Positions 37,515-47,444 of a stretch of DNA of 64,000 bases are shown here, piece by piece. Origin of the DNA: an uncultured Chelatococcus sp. (lineage in GTDB: Bacteria > Pseudomonadota > Alphaproteobacteria > Rhizobiales > Beijerinckiaceae); the NCBI GenBank assembly GCA_937863995.1, contig CALMIK010000046.1, positions 62,001 through 126,000 on the forward strand, read 5' to 3'. The translations under genes were made by a program, and so were the position numbers. The notes beneath the pieces were generated by a model. That model did not search any database. It saw only the letters and a list, made by a program, of their open reading frames with translations, and was not told where the DNA came from. Position 1 is the stretch's first letter; every line of letters starts with the position of its first letter.

Positions 37515-37805
37515 TCAGACGATCAGTGTTCCGCCCAGGTCGGTTGCGGGCTTGGCGCCGACGTGTTCCACTTTGCGCTGCCAGTTGGAACCCAGATAGT
37601 AATAGCGCAAACTATCGAATTCCGGCTTGATGATGCTCTCGAGGCGCGCTTTCAATTTCGTCCATTGCGCGGGATCTACTTCGATCTCGAAGACGGAGTA
37701 TTGCACGCGCTGCCCAAGATCCCGGCAGGCTTTGGCCACGGCGCGCAAGCGCGCGTCTCCTCCCGCGTCGCTTGTCTTGACGTCATAGGTCACGAGCACC
37801 AGCAT
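37515..37805 (-). CDS. cas2: CRISPR-associated endoribonuclease Cas2
   Basis: A 96-residue ferredoxin-fold protein. [11 protein letters not shown] gives the first strand with the conserved Asp, and [13 protein letters not shown] follows. It bridges two Cas1 dimers in the integrase that inserts new spacers. It starts 9 bp after cas1 ends and is the last gene before the leader. Confidence 0.96.
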   Translation of the reverse strand: MLVLVTYDVKTSDAGGDARLRAVAKACRDLGQRVQYSVFEIEVDPAQWTKLKARLESIIKPEFDSLRYYYLGSNWQRKVEHVGAKPATDLGGTLIV

Positions 37806-37814
37806 CAGCGTATC

Positions 37815-38849
37815 CTACTTCCAGAACCATGGGGGATAGGCGTCGATGTCTCCGCGCAGATGCCGGGCCAGCAGTTGCGCCTGCAGGTAAGGGACCAGTC
37901 CCAGCGGCACCTTTTCTTCCAGGAATGGATGCTGCCGTTCCTCTCGCTTGCGCTCCTGCCACGCGGTCAGCACCGTCTTGCGCGCCTCTTCCGACATGAT
38001 CACTGCGCCGCCATCCCGTGTTTCGAAATCGCCTGCCCGCAGTTGGCGCCGGTTGACCAGCGACAGCACCAGCCGGTCGACCAGAACGGGACGCAGTTCC
38101 TCCATCAGATCCAGAGCAAGGCTGGGGCGACCTGGCCGGTCGCGATGCAGGAAGCCCACGGCCGCATCAAGCCCCACGCTTTCGCACGCACTGCGGCAAT
38201 CGTGCGTCAACAGCGTATAGAGGAAAGACAGCAGCGCATTGACGGGATCGAGCGGCGGGCGGCGCGACCGCCCCCGCCAGCGCATGTTCTCATCCGGCGA
38301 GCGGATCAGGTGATCGAACACGGAAAAATACAGGCTGGCCGCCTCCCCTTCCGATCCGCGCATGAGATCGATGGTATCGTCGGCGCGTTGCACGCGTCGG
38401 ATGATCAAGGCCAGACGGTCCGTAATGCCGGCGATTGCATCACGAGCCGAGGGATCGAGCGTATCGCCATAATCCCGCAAGCCACGCATCAGCACGGCGC
38501 GCTGGTTCGACACCTTGCCCATGACGACGGAACGCACGATGTCCTGCGCGTTGTCGGAAGCCTTGTATTGCGCCATTCGCAGCAGGACATTGCCGGTTAC
38601 GGGTCCTTCTATCCGGGCGAGGAACCGGCCGTTGCGATCCAGCAGAACGAGCGTGATCCCTGCAGCCGCGCAAGCCCCCATCAGCGCCGGTGACAGATAA
38701 ATTGCGCCGAAGAGCACCACGGAGGCAAGCAGGTGCATCGGAACACGGGCACGCTCGGCGCCCTCCACCTCCACCACCAGATTTTCGCCATCCTTCCGCA
38801 AGGCGGCGCCTTCCGTGGTGACGTAGAGCGTGTTGAGAAGCTTTTTCAT
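37815..38849 (-). CDS. cas1: CRISPR-associated integrase Cas1 (type I-C)
   Basis: A 344-residue Cas1. Metal ligands are seen as Glu in MRGSEGEAASLYF, His in VGFLHRDRPGRPS and Asp in LALDLMEELRPVL. The ATG at 38849 overlaps the cas4 TGA as ATGA. With Cas2 it integrates spacers at the leader-proximal repeat. Confidence 0.96.
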   Translation of the reverse strand: MKKLLNTLYVTTEGAALRKDGENLVVEVEGAERARVPMHLLASVVLFGAIYLSPALMGACAAAGITLVLLDRNGRFLARIEGPVTGNVLLRMAQYKASDNAQDIVRSVVMGKVSNQRAVLMRGLRDYGDTLDPSARDAIAGITDRLALIIRRVQRADDTIDLMRGSEGEAASLYFSVFDHLIRSPDENMRWRGRSRRPPLDPVNALLSFLYTLLTHDCRSACESVGLDAAVGFLHRDRPGRPSLALDLMEELRPVLVDRLVLSLVNRRQLRAGDFETRDGGAVIMSEEARKTVLTAWQERKREERQHPFLEEKVPLGLVPYLQAQLLARHLRGDIDAYPPWFWK

Positions 38850-39514
38850 GAAAACTCCGCCGTCTCCGACAGAAGCGCGTTCACCATGCGGTCGCGCCAT
38901 GCCTTGACCGGCTTGACGACTGCATCCGGGCGACACAGCTCGATCAGCGAACAAGCCCGGCACCGCGCTCGCTGATGGGTCGGCGGAGGGGTGCGGCGCG
39001 ACGCGAAGACTTCCGCGAGCGCGTCGATGGTCTGTCGCGTCAAGTCCCGCAAAGCGTTATCGAACGGCACCGCCACCCGCCGCTTCGTCTCGGCGTAGAA
39101 CAGCGCGCCCTGCGGCACGCTCGCGCCAGTCATTTCCTCAAGGCAGAGCGCCTGCGCGCACAGCTGCACCTCGTCTGCCCGGTGCAGCTTGGGCTTGCCG
39201 CGCTTGTACTCCACGGGGAATGGAATTTCTCCTGCCTCCCCCGCGTGAAACTCGACCATGTCCGCAACGCCCGCGATGTTGAGGCGCGTCGAGGCGAGCG
39301 GCAACGCCATCACGCGGCGCACGCCGCGCGCCTTGCGCGAGCCGCCCTTGTCCGCCACGGCGTGCAGAACATCGCCTTCCGCCGTGAAGCGGTTCTCGGC
39401 CCACAGCCGCTCCAGGTGAATGAGCGCCGCCTGCCGCAGGCAATAGACCGCGTGCTGGAGGGCGGAAAGCGGGATGGGTTCGCCCTCCTCCGTGTCGCGC
39501 GCCGCGGCCGGCAT
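38846..39514 (-). CDS. cas4: CRISPR-associated exonuclease Cas4
   Basis: A 222-residue Cas4 with the iron-sulfur cysteines split across the chain: one in HAVYCLRQAAL and three in RCRACSLIELC. The PD-(D/E)xK nuclease core is marked by FPVEYKRGKPK. In type I-C it trims prespacers and secures PAM orientation before integration. Coupled to cas1 by ATGA and 2 bp from cas7. Confidence 0.94.
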   Translation of the reverse strand: MPAAARDTEEGEPIPLSALQHAVYCLRQAALIHLERLWAENRFTAEGDVLHAVADKGGSRKARGVRRVMALPLASTRLNIAGVADMVEFHAGEAGEIPFPVEYKRGKPKLHRADEVQLCAQALCLEEMTGASVPQGALFYAETKRRVAVPFDNALRDLTRQTIDALAEVFASRRTPPPTHQRARCRACSLIELCRPDAVVKPVKAWRDRMVNALLSETAEFS

Positions 39515-39516
39515 CG

Positions 39517-40470
39517 TCAGAGCCTTTCGATGATCTCGACGCCCGCGGGCAGATCGTCTCTGTTGATGCGGATGAGATAGTCGGAAAAGGCGCGTGCGGG
39601 CAGCTGGTTGTCCAGCTTCTTGTCGATCGCCTTGAACTCCCCCTCCACGTTGCGGCCGATCTCGATACGGTCGAACAGGGCGTGTGCCGGCGCGTTGCCG
39701 AGCGCGCTGTCGTGCTTGAACACGATGAGCCGGCGCGTCGCCATTTCGCCGCGCGCCGCCGAGCGGTCATGCTCGAACATATTGGCGAGCGCCTCGAACA
39801 GCAGGTCGAGGTCGGCCTCGGAAAAGCCGGTGCGTTCCGCGAACTTGGCCGAGATGAAACCGTGCGCCACATAGAGGCCATAGGGCACGATGTACTTGCG
39901 GCCCATGGTGCGGTTGTCGACGCGGTCCGGCCCCTCCTCGCTGCCTTCCGCCCGCTGCTTCTTTTCCGCCTCGTTGGTCGCGGCCATGCGGGTAATGGAG
40001 ATTTCGAGCGGCATGATCGCCTCGACAGACCGGGCGAAGGTCATCTGCACCGGCCCCTTCACCTGCCCGCAGTTGACGCCGGTGGACATGACGGCGCCGA
40101 AGGTGCGCACGTCGAAGAAGTTCAGGCACATGAAATCGCGCAGCTTCCGCGCTTCCGCATCATCCTTCGGGTTCAGCTTGGCGTCCTTGTCCACCTTGGC
40201 GTCGCCCGGCCGCAGCGCCCGGTAGGCCTGCCGGTGCTTGTCGTTGAGGATAGCGCCTTCCTCGACATAGATATGGAAGCCGTCCAGCCCGGTCTTCGCC
40301 AGTTCCACGTAATTGCGAATCTTGCGTTTCAGGCTGACGTCCGTCACCAGCCCCTTGCTGGTCTCGGGATCGATGCGCGGCAGGTTGCCGGCATCCGGAT
40401 CGCCGTTCGGGTTGCCGTTGGCGACATCGAAGATGAGGGCGAAATCGTAGCGGTTGGCAAGAACGGTCAT
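39517..40470 (-). CDS. cas7: Cascade backbone subunit Cas7 (Csd2)
   Basis: A 317-residue Cas7c/Csd2. The start MTVLANRYDFALIFDVANG and the GNPNGDPDAGNLPRIDPET stretch are diagnostic; VRTFGAVMSTG follows in the core. Several copies line the crRNA in the type I-C complex. Its ATG overlaps the cas8c stop by 4 bp. Confidence 0.95.
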   Translation of the reverse strand: MTVLANRYDFALIFDVANGNPNGDPDAGNLPRIDPETSKGLVTDVSLKRKIRNYVELAKTGLDGFHIYVEEGAILNDKHRQAYRALRPGDAKVDKDAKLNPKDDAEARKLRDFMCLNFFDVRTFGAVMSTGVNCGQVKGPVQMTFARSVEAIMPLEISITRMAATNEAEKKQRAEGSEEGPDRVDNRTMGRKYIVPYGLYVAHGFISAKFAERTGFSEADLDLLFEALANMFEHDRSAARGEMATRRLIVFKHDSALGNAPAHALFDRIEIGRNVEGEFKAIDKKLDNQLPARAFSDYLIRINRDDLPAGVEIIERL

Positions 40471-42224
40471 TGTGCGGCCTCTGCGGATTCGGTGGCGTCG
40501 CCAGTTTTATTGAAGAATTCATTGCGCTGATGGTAGTAGCCGAGGCCGAACAGCGCTTGGTCTTCGGGCGGCAACGAGGTGGGATACGGATCCTCGGTGG
40601 GATCCATCAGCCCCATGATTTCAGACACCGTTTTTTCCAGGTTGACCCGCCATCCCGGCTTCTGCTTGCCCAGTTTCGACAGGTGGTTGGCGGAGCCGCT
40701 GTCCAGGATGGGAAACACCTTGCGGGGCTGGGCGGAAGCAGAACCGTAGAACTTGTCCTTGATGGTGGCATTGACGTTGCCGCCAAGCGCCGCCCTCTGG
40801 ATCTGCTCGTAGACGGCGAAGAGACGCCCCAGCAGGTAGCCCCGGTTCGGGTGTTTCGGGTTGAGCGCCACGGGCGCCTCCTTCTCCATGTTGAAATTAC
40901 GACAGAGCACCGCTTTCAGCATGCTGACGCGGTAGGCATTGATGTCGCCGTCGGCGCGGATGCGCATGAGCGTGGTGGATAGCAGCGTCAGCGGATAGTG
41001 CGCGCCGGTCAGGATCGAGCGCATCCACTCGCCGGCCAGATTGGGCGGCACGTTCTCGCGCTTGCGCTGCACGGCGAGTTCCGACAGGTGACGCCACAGG
41101 CCGGCGTATGGATCGCGCGGCGGCGGAACGATGCGCATGTCGGCGACGTATTGCTGATAATGCTTTGTCAATACGCCGAAATCGTCCTCGTAGTGGAAGC
41201 GGATGGACAGGCGCGCCGCATTGGGGGCAAGACCCAGCACATGGAAGCGCACCCCCTTGGCCAGCTTGGGCTCGATGTCCTCAAGCCGTTGGCCCTTGCG
41301 GATACGCGCGAGATGATCACCGATCTTGTCCGTGTCCGCGGCTGCATCGTCGGCCGCACTGACGAACTGCGCGAACAGGCTTTCGGCCTCCGCCGCCACC
41401 TCGCCGCCGTTCTGTGACCACGCCCAGAAGACCGTTGAGGCATCGCCGATTTGCACCCGATGTCCGCTGCCGGTCTCAAGAAACCGATTGAGCACGGTCG
41501 TGTAGGCGAACGCCGCCGCCTCGGACACGGGAGCGTTGTCGCCCTGCTCGTGCCCGTATGATGTGAAGGCATCGAGGTTGAAGGATACCAGCGCCGCCCC
41601 GGACGATTGAGCCCCCCAGACACCCTTGATGGACGGATGCAGCCGCGCCACCGGACCCGGACTGCCGCTCACGAGGCAGATTTTTGCCTCCTTTTCGCCG
41701 GCGCCCGCCACGGCCTGCCAGAGGTCGCGCGCCGCCGGCCGGTCGTGAATGCGGATATCCCGCAGGCGCTCGCTCTCCAGCGCGAAGACGACATTCTGGT
41801 CCTTCATCTCGTCGGTCCAGCGCGGCGGCGTGAACTGTTCCGGCGTCCACGATTTCAGGAAGAGCCGGAGCGCCTTGAGCCCTTCGTCTTGCGCCCCCTC
41901 CAGAGCCTCAAGGTGTCTGGCGACGAAAGCCGCATGCTCGCCGGCCGTGCGCTTGCCCTCGCCCGCTGTCACGCCAAGAACGTAGGAAGTCTTGTCCCAC
42001 AGGAAGTTCGGCGCGATACCGGCCGTGCGCTTCACCGGCTGCGGCACCAGCAACTGGACCGGCCGCTTCTTCTTGCCGGCACCCTCCCGCAGGTCGACGA
42101 CATGAACGACCGACCCGTCCCCGGCCAGCGAAATCAAAACACCGATCTTCTCCGAGGAGAAGCCATAGGGCGGCGCACCCGGCAGCCGGTCATAAGCTTG
42201 CGCCAGCGACGTCAGGATGCTCAT
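40467..42224 (-). CDS. cas8c: Cascade large subunit Cas8c (Csd1)
   Basis: A 585-residue Csd1-family protein. Supporting segments are AYDRLPGAPPYGFSSEKIG at the N-terminus, NFLWDKTSYVLGV, and RGYLLGRLFAVYEQIQRAAL near residue 455. It recognises the PAM (TTC in studied I-C systems). In type I-C an internal start within this gene usually yields a separate small subunit (Cas11c); I did not pin that start. 4-bp overlaps with both neighbours. Confidence 0.95.
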   Translation of the reverse strand: MSILTSLAQAYDRLPGAPPYGFSSEKIGVLISLAGDGSVVHVVDLREGAGKKKRPVQLLVPQPVKRTAGIAPNFLWDKTSYVLGVTAGEGKRTAGEHAAFVARHLEALEGAQDEGLKALRLFLKSWTPEQFTPPRWTDEMKDQNVVFALESERLRDIRIHDRPAARDLWQAVAGAGEKEAKICLVSGSPGPVARLHPSIKGVWGAQSSGAALVSFNLDAFTSYGHEQGDNAPVSEAAAFAYTTVLNRFLETGSGHRVQIGDASTVFWAWSQNGGEVAAEAESLFAQFVSAADDAAADTDKIGDHLARIRKGQRLEDIEPKLAKGVRFHVLGLAPNAARLSIRFHYEDDFGVLTKHYQQYVADMRIVPPPRDPYAGLWRHLSELAVQRKRENVPPNLAGEWMRSILTGAHYPLTLLSTTLMRIRADGDINAYRVSMLKAVLCRNFNMEKEAPVALNPKHPNRGYLLGRLFAVYEQIQRAALGGNVNATIKDKFYGSASAQPRKVFPILDSGSANHLSKLGKQKPGWRVNLEKTVSEIMGLMDPTEDPYPTSLPPEDQALFGLGYYHQRNEFFNKTGDATESAEAAQ

Positions 42225-42889
42225 CGCAGGATCTCCGGCGAGTGAGGTGGAGGCACCCTGACGATGCCGTTCTCCAGCTTCGCCCGGAAGAACAGCGACG
42301 GCCGGTCCTTGGCGTCATGGTCGATGTCCCACAGCATCAGCCCGAGATCGCGGGTTTCATCGATGGCTTTCGGCAAGGACACGCCGGCCGGCAGCAAGGA
42401 AAAGCGGGCCGCGAATTCGCGGGTGCCAAGGCAGGGCTGATGAAAACATTGCCCGCGCGCCGCGCGCCGGTTGAACATATCGAGGTGCTTGCCTTCGGTA
42501 TCACCCGGGCCGGCCTTGTCGGTCAGCACGAAATGCGCTTCGATGACATAGGCGACATCGACCAGCATGGTGGACGCCCGCTGCTGGCGATCCTCATCAA
42601 CCAACAGCTGCAACCCTTCAAGGCTGCCGCGGTTCATGGCCGTCTTGATCTTGCCCACCGGCGCCTTATGCCCGACTTCGTTGCGACGAATGGACTGAAA
42701 TTTGATGGGCTTGAGAACGTGAATCGCGTCTATCACATATTTTATAGCCGGCTTCCAATGCACCGCCTCCAGAATCCCCCTTGCTGCGGAAGGAGTGAGA
42801 CAATCGTAACTGACACGCTCTACCTTGAGCTCGGCTCTCGTAAAACAAGCGTGGTCGCCCGATACTTCGAGCCTGATGCCATAAGCCAA
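42221..42889 (-). CDS. cas5c: crRNA-processing subunit Cas5c (Cas5d)
   Basis: A 222-residue Cas5c. It replaces Cas6 in type I-C, cutting pre-crRNA to leave an 11-nt 5' handle. LKVERVSYDCLTPSAARGIL and the basic TEGKHLDMFNRRAARGQCF segment with K134-H135 correspond to the catalytic region of characterised members. The start is a TTG at 42889, preceded by AGGGGG; an in-frame TAG just upstream excludes a longer form. Confidence 0.94.
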   Translation of the reverse strand: MAYGIRLEVSGDHACFTRAELKVERVSYDCLTPSAARGILEAVHWKPAIKYVIDAIHVLKPIKFQSIRRNEVGHKAPVGKIKTAMNRGSLEGLQLLVDEDRQQRASTMLVDVAYVIEAHFVLTDKAGPGDTEGKHLDMFNRRAARGQCFHQPCLGTREFAARFSLLPAGVSLPKAIDETRDLGLMLWDIDHDAKDRPSLFFRAKLENGIVRVPPPHSPEILR

Positions 42890-42904
42890 GAACGCCCCCT
42901 ATTC

Positions 42905-43336
<432 letters not shown>

Positions 43337-43356
43337 ACTTCATGCGGCGTCGCTTC

Positions 43357-43386
43357 TTGAAGCGAAGCGCAAAGCCATTCCATATA
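43357..43386 (+). promoter_or_regulatory. Candidate promoter for the repeat-like guide RNA
   Basis: TTGAAG (43357-43362) and CATATA (43381-43386) are 18 bp apart, placing a start about 15 nt before the degenerate repeat at 43409. The -35 overlaps a small palindrome GCTTC-TT-GAAGC (43352-43363), a possible operator. Confidence 0.35.
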
Positions 43387-43408
43387 TCGCCAGATGGCTG
43401 CCGGCCTT

Positions 43409-43505
43409 GTCGCGCCCCACGCGGGGAACGTGGATAGAAACTTATTTTATCAAGTTATTTCGTACCTCAATCGCAGTCGGCGAGCCTCTATACAGGCCCG
43501 CTGAC
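43409..43505 (+). ncRNA. Candidate Cas-regulating guide RNA (CreA/CreR-like mini-CRISPR)
   Basis: A 33-nt degenerate repeat (43409-43441) reads GTCGCGCCCCACGCGGGG... and ends TGGATAGAAAC; it matches the array repeat at 26 of 32 aligned positions, with a 1-nt insertion, and 10 of 11 in the 5' handle. CCCC/GGGG keeps a short stem. Then come 34 nt of non-repeat sequence (43442-43475), the modal spacer length here, and a 30-nt imperfect hairpin (43476-43505) that begins GTCG like a repeat. Orientation is opposite to the cas operon. Cas5c could process it and load it into Cascade. Expression is not shown. Confidence 0.6.
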
Positions 43506-43516
43506 TGCCATTCTCC

Positions 43517-45754
43517 TCACACAACCAAGTCCTCCACCGCCAGATAATCGGCATCCTCCCAGAGCAGCCCGACGTCCTCCTTGTAGAGTTTCATGTTGCC
43601 CAGCACTGCAAACTGATTGCCGCGCAATTCCGGATGCATGAAGGCGGCCTGGCCGTTGGCAATCAGCAACGCCCGCGCCTTTGGCGGCACCTGCACCACA
43701 TAGCCCTGCAACTGACGCGCGAGGACGCCGGAGGAGAATTTCTCCACGCCAAGCCGCGTGACCGCGTCACGCGAAGCATCGTCCAGAGCAACGATCACCG
43801 GCTCCATGCCGCTCTCGACCATGCGGAAATCCGCCGCCACTGAGCGATAGGCAAAATCCGTCTGGCCGTGCGGGAGCCTGAAACGGGTGCAGATCTTCTT
43901 TTCATCCAACCCCGTTTCGCCCAGCCTCCAGTAAACCTCCATGAAATAAGCCTGCATGGCTTTGACGGAAAGCAGATCCGGATGCTCGTTCATGATGCGC
44001 TGCATGTCGCCGATCAGTCCCCTGATCTCCGCTGGCGGCGGATAATCGGGGGCGCGGAACACCGTGACAATGCTGTCCGCAACCGGACGCTTCCCCTCCC
44101 GGTTGCAGCGCCCGGCCGCCTGTACGATCTGGTCGAGGCCGGCCTCGGCGCGCCATACCCTTGGGAAGTCGACGTCGACACCCGCCTCGATCAGGCTCGT
44201 TGCGATCACCCTTATCGGCCGTTCGCCCTTCAGCCGCTCCCGCGCCTCTTCTAGAATACAGCGTCGATGCGCGGCGCACTGGCGCGTCGTTAAATGCACC
44301 AGTCCCTCGATCCCCGCCAACCCGGCTTGCCTGTACAGCTCAAGCGCGTGCCTGCGGCTGTTGACGATGACAAGCGCCTGCGGCTCTCCCCGGAGCGCGC
44401 GGATGAGGGCCTCGTTATCCATCTCGCCGGCATGCCGGATGCGCGTCCGGCGCAGCTTGTCCGTCAGCGCTTCGGGATCGGGCGCGAGTTCCCGGCCCGC
44501 AAGCGGCAGGCCATCGCGCAGATCGGCCTGATCCAGCGCAGGTTGCGTCGCGGTGCATAGCACGATGGTGCAGCCGTAGTTCAGCGCCAGTTCGTCCAGC
44601 ATCCGCATGCAGGGTTTGAGCAGGTGACGCGGAATCGTCTGCGCCTCGTCGAGAATAATGACGCTGTTGGCGATATTGTGCAGCTTCCGCGCGCGTGACG
44701 GGCGCGCGGCGAACAGGCTCTCGAACAATTGCACATTGGTCGTCACCACCACTGGCGCGGCCCAGTCCTCCATGGCCAGCTTCAGCTTGTCCCGCTGCTG
44801 CGGTGGCCCTTCCCGACCGTACTTCTCTTCATCGATTGCCGAATGATGTTCCAGCACATGCGCGTCGCCGAGAATTTCGCGAAAAATCGCCGCCGTTTGA
44901 TCGATTATCGACGTGAAGGGGATGGCATAAATAATGCGAGTATGGCCATGCGCCCGCGCGTGATCCAGCGCGAAGGCCAGCGACGCCAGCGTCTTGCCGC
45001 CGCCAGTTGGCACGGTGAGCGTGAACAGGCCGGGCCTTTCCAGTGCGCGCGCACGGACATGGGCGAGGATGTCGCTGCGCAGCCGGTTCAAGGGGGTGTC
45101 AGACTTTTTCCCCTCCATGTAGACGTCGAAAGCATCGTGGAAACCGGGCAGCAATGCCTGCAATGGGCTCCATTCCCGATCCGCCAGCCGCCCTTCCAGC
45201 GCCGCGTAAAAGGCTTCGGTATCCTTGAAATCGGCATCGACGAGGCAGGAAAAGATCATCCGCCCGATGACCGAGATCTGGAACGCCGCATGCGGCATGC
45301 GAATGGAAGAGAAAAGCCCGGGAATGAGGTCCGCGCCGCTGGCGGCAAGCTCCCGTTCCCACGCGGAATCGAGAGCGGCAACGCTTTTCCCTAACCAATC
45401 ATCCAGCGTGCCGGGCGTATCGCCGCGCCGATCCGGCAGACCCGCATGATGGCCGGCAATCGCATAGGCAATCAGTTCGGCGATGCTTCTGTCAGGCCCC
45501 GACGTGAGGGATAGAACCGTCTGCGCCCCGGCCGTCGAGTGATCGACCCCTTCCGGCGCGCCATCGAGACGTCTTTGAAATGCCGCCGAATACTTCCCGA
45601 GATCATGCAGCAATCCGGCCAGACGGGCGGCCTTTTCGAGCTTCAGCGGCGCGGCCATCGCCGCCGCCAGAACGGCAACCGCTTGCGAATGGTCCTTGAG
45701 ATACTGCCAATCGCTCTTGTTGGCGTTCTTGCCCGTATGCGCATAATAAATCAT
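43517..45754 (-). CDS. cas3: CRISPR-associated helicase-nuclease Cas3 (type I-C)
   Basis: A 745-residue HD-nuclease/SF2-helicase fusion. HD ligands are H22, H50-D51 in LLHDLGKY, H102-H103 in AGHHAGL and Asp in LVDADF near 173-175. The helicase carries Walker A TGGGKT (250-255), motif II DEAQ from D369, motif III TAT at 401-403 and motif VI QAAGRCNREG. It degrades target DNA opened by Cascade. The ATG at 45754 follows AGGGAAA; a frame 10 codons longer exists. It is separated from cas5c by 627 bp, unusual for type I-C. Confidence 0.96.
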   Translation of the reverse strand: MIYYAHTGKNANKSDWQYLKDHSQAVAVLAAAMAAPLKLEKAARLAGLLHDLGKYSAAFQRRLDGAPEGVDHSTAGAQTVLSLTSGPDRSIAELIAYAIAGHHAGLPDRRGDTPGTLDDWLGKSVAALDSAWERELAASGADLIPGLFSSIRMPHAAFQISVIGRMIFSCLVDADFKDTEAFYAALEGRLADREWSPLQALLPGFHDAFDVYMEGKKSDTPLNRLRSDILAHVRARALERPGLFTLTVPTGGGKTLASLAFALDHARAHGHTRIIYAIPFTSIIDQTAAIFREILGDAHVLEHHSAIDEEKYGREGPPQQRDKLKLAMEDWAAPVVVTTNVQLFESLFAARPSRARKLHNIANSVIILDEAQTIPRHLLKPCMRMLDELALNYGCTIVLCTATQPALDQADLRDGLPLAGRELAPDPEALTDKLRRTRIRHAGEMDNEALIRALRGEPQALVIVNSRRHALELYRQAGLAGIEGLVHLTTRQCAAHRRCILEEARERLKGERPIRVIATSLIEAGVDVDFPRVWRAEAGLDQIVQAAGRCNREGKRPVADSIVTVFRAPDYPPPAEIRGLIGDMQRIMNEHPDLLSVKAMQAYFMEVYWRLGETGLDEKKICTRFRLPHGQTDFAYRSVAADFRMVESGMEPVIVALDDASRDAVTRLGVEKFSSGVLARQLQGYVVQVPPKARALLIANGQAAFMHPELRGNQFAVLGNMKLYKEDVGLLWEDADYLAVEDLVV

Positions 45755-45849
45755 GTCGTTTCCCTGGCAGGCGGCATGCTTCAAAGCGCTTTTAACGTCA
45801 ATCTCCGCAAAGCGAATTCAAAAATACAGCAATAGGCAGCAACTCCGCA

Positions 45850-45863
45850 TTGCGATATCGCAA
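45850..45863. promoter_or_regulatory. 14-bp perfect palindrome upstream of cas3
   Basis: TTGCGATATCGCAA is centred about 100 bp upstream of the cas3 ATG in the 150-bp gap to the next gene. A dimeric repressor could bind it. The surrounding DNA is AT-rich, as expected for a promoter. Confidence 0.45.
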
Positions 45864-45904
45864 GCAAAACAACACGCTGGATTCAGCGAGGCCGGCGACG
45901 CGCT

Positions 45905-46654
45905 TTAATGTACGATAGCACGCAGGAACGCTTGCAGGCGCGGACTTTCGGGCGCGGTGAAAATCCGTTGCGGAGCGCCGGTCTCCACGATCTGGCCCTG
46001 ATCCATGAAGACGACCCGATCCGCCACCTCGCGGGCGAAGCCCATTTCATGCGTCACACAGATCATGGTCATGCCGCGCTTCGCGAGCATGACCATCGTA
46101 TCGAGCACCTCCATGACCATTTCCGGATCGAGCGCCGAGGTCGGCTCGTCAAACAGCATGATATCGGGCTCCATGCAGAGTGCGCGCGCGATGGCCACCC
46201 GTTGCTGCTGGCCGCCCGACAATTGGGCCGGATAGGCATGGACCTTGCCGATCATTCCGACACGGTCGAGCAGATCGAGCGCGAGCTCGTTGGCGTCTGC
46301 CCGTGATTTACGGCCCGCGTTGACCGGCGCCAGCAGGCAGTTGTCCAGCACCGTGAGATGCGGAAACAGGTGAAAATGCTGGAATACCATGCCCACCTTG
46401 CGCCGCACGGCGTGAATTGCGTCGGGCGAGTCCAGCGCCACGCCACCGACATTGACGGACCCCTGCTGAAAGGACTCAAGACCGTTGATGCAACGGATCA
46501 GCGTCGACTTTCCCGACCCCGACGGCCCGCAAACGACGATTTTCTGACCCGGAGAAACGCTCAGCGAGATGTCCTTCAGGACATGGAAATCGTCATACCA
46601 CTTGCCAAGCTCCCGTATATCGATCGCCTTGCCCGTTTCAGCCTCAACGTTCAC
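45905..46654 (-). CDS. Amino-acid ABC transporter ATPase (second of two)
   Basis: A 249-residue ATPase. Walker A is GPSGSGKST at 43-51, signature LSGGQQQR, Walker [13 protein letters not shown], and [19 protein letters not shown] is typical of the GlnQ/HisP class. It is the last gene of the 45905-51180 operon, which already has another ATPase; the pair may form a heterodimer or serve alternative complexes. Confidence 0.86.
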   Translation of the reverse strand: MNVEAETGKAIDIRELGKWYDDFHVLKDISLSVSPGQKIVVCGPSGSGKSTLIRCINGLESFQQGSVNVGGVALDSPDAIHAVRRKVGMVFQHFHLFPHLTVLDNCLLAPVNAGRKSRADANELALDLLDRVGMIGKVHAYPAQLSGGQQQRVAIARALCMEPDIMLFDEPTSALDPEMVMEVLDTMVMLAKRGMTMICVTHEMGFAREVADRVVFMDQGQIVETGAPQRIFTAPESPRLQAFLRAIVH

Positions 46655-46691
46655 TGCACTTCCCCTCTGCCTGGTATGTCATTACAACGCT

Positions 46692-47444
46692 TTAGTGAAT
46701 GATCTTGCTGAAGAACGCCTTCGTTCGCTCATGGCGCGGATTGCCGAACAACTGCTCGGGCGGTCCTTCCTCGATGATGATCCCGCCGTCCATGAAGACG
46801 ACCCTGTCGGCCACTTCCCGGGCAAAGCCCATCTCGTGCGTCACGACAACCATCGTCATTCCGCGCTTCGCCAGATCGCGCATCGCGACCAGAACGTCCG
46901 CCACCGTTTCCGGATCGAGCGCCGACGTCGGCTCGTCGAACAACATCACGCGCGGCGACATCGCCAATGCCCGGACAATCGCCACACGCTGCTGCTGCCC
47001 TCCCGACAATTCCGACGGGTAGGCGTGCGCCTTGTGCTGCAGGTGGACGATATCGAGCAGTTCCATCGCCCGCGGCACCGCCTCGTCGCGCTTCAGGCGT
47101 CCCCGCAGACGGGGAGCGAGCAGAATATTGTCGAGGACCGTCAGGTGCGGAAACAGCGTGTAGTCCTGAAAGACCATGCCGACTTCCGTCCGCAATGCAT
47201 CCAGCGTTCGGCGGTTTCCCGCATCCGCGACCAGCCCGCCGACGACGATCTCGCCAGCCGTGAGGCTTTCGAGGCCGTTGATACAGCGAATGAACGTGCT
47301 CTTGCCGGAACCGCTGGGGCCGACGACGACGACGACCTCCCCCTCCTTGACATCGATATCGATGCCGTTGAGCACCTTCACGGCCCCGAAAGACTTGTGC
47401 AGCCCCCGCACCTCGACCAATGGCCGTCCCCGTTCAACCTTCAT
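46692..47444 (-). CDS. Amino-acid ABC transporter ATPase (first of two)
   Basis: A 250-residue ATPase with Walker [12 protein letters not shown], signature LSGGQQQR and Walker [13 protein letters not shown]. Its ATG at 47444 overlaps the lyase stop as ATGA, so the start is fixed by coupling; frames running upstream are shadows of the lyase gene. Partner of the permeases at 48952-50335. Confidence 0.87.
   Translation of the reverse strand: MKVERGRPLVEVRGLHKSFGAVKVLNGIDIDVKEGEVVVVVGPSGSGKSTFIRCINGLESLTAGEIVVGGLVADAGNRRTLDALRTEVGMVFQDYTLFPHLTVLDNILLAPRLRGRLKRDEAVPRAMELLDIVHLQHKAHAYPSELSGGQQQRVAIVRALAMSPRVMLFDEPTSALDPETVADVLVAMRDLAKRGMTMVVVTHEMGFAREVADRVVFMDGGIIIEEGPPEQLFGNPRHERTKAFFSKIIH

Noticed and set aside
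43476-43505. Hairpin after the pseudo-spacer read only as a terminator of cas3
   Set aside because: It could end cas3 mRNA, but there is no T-run and it starts exactly one spacer length after the degenerate repeat, so I count it as part of the guide element, with terminator use not excluded.
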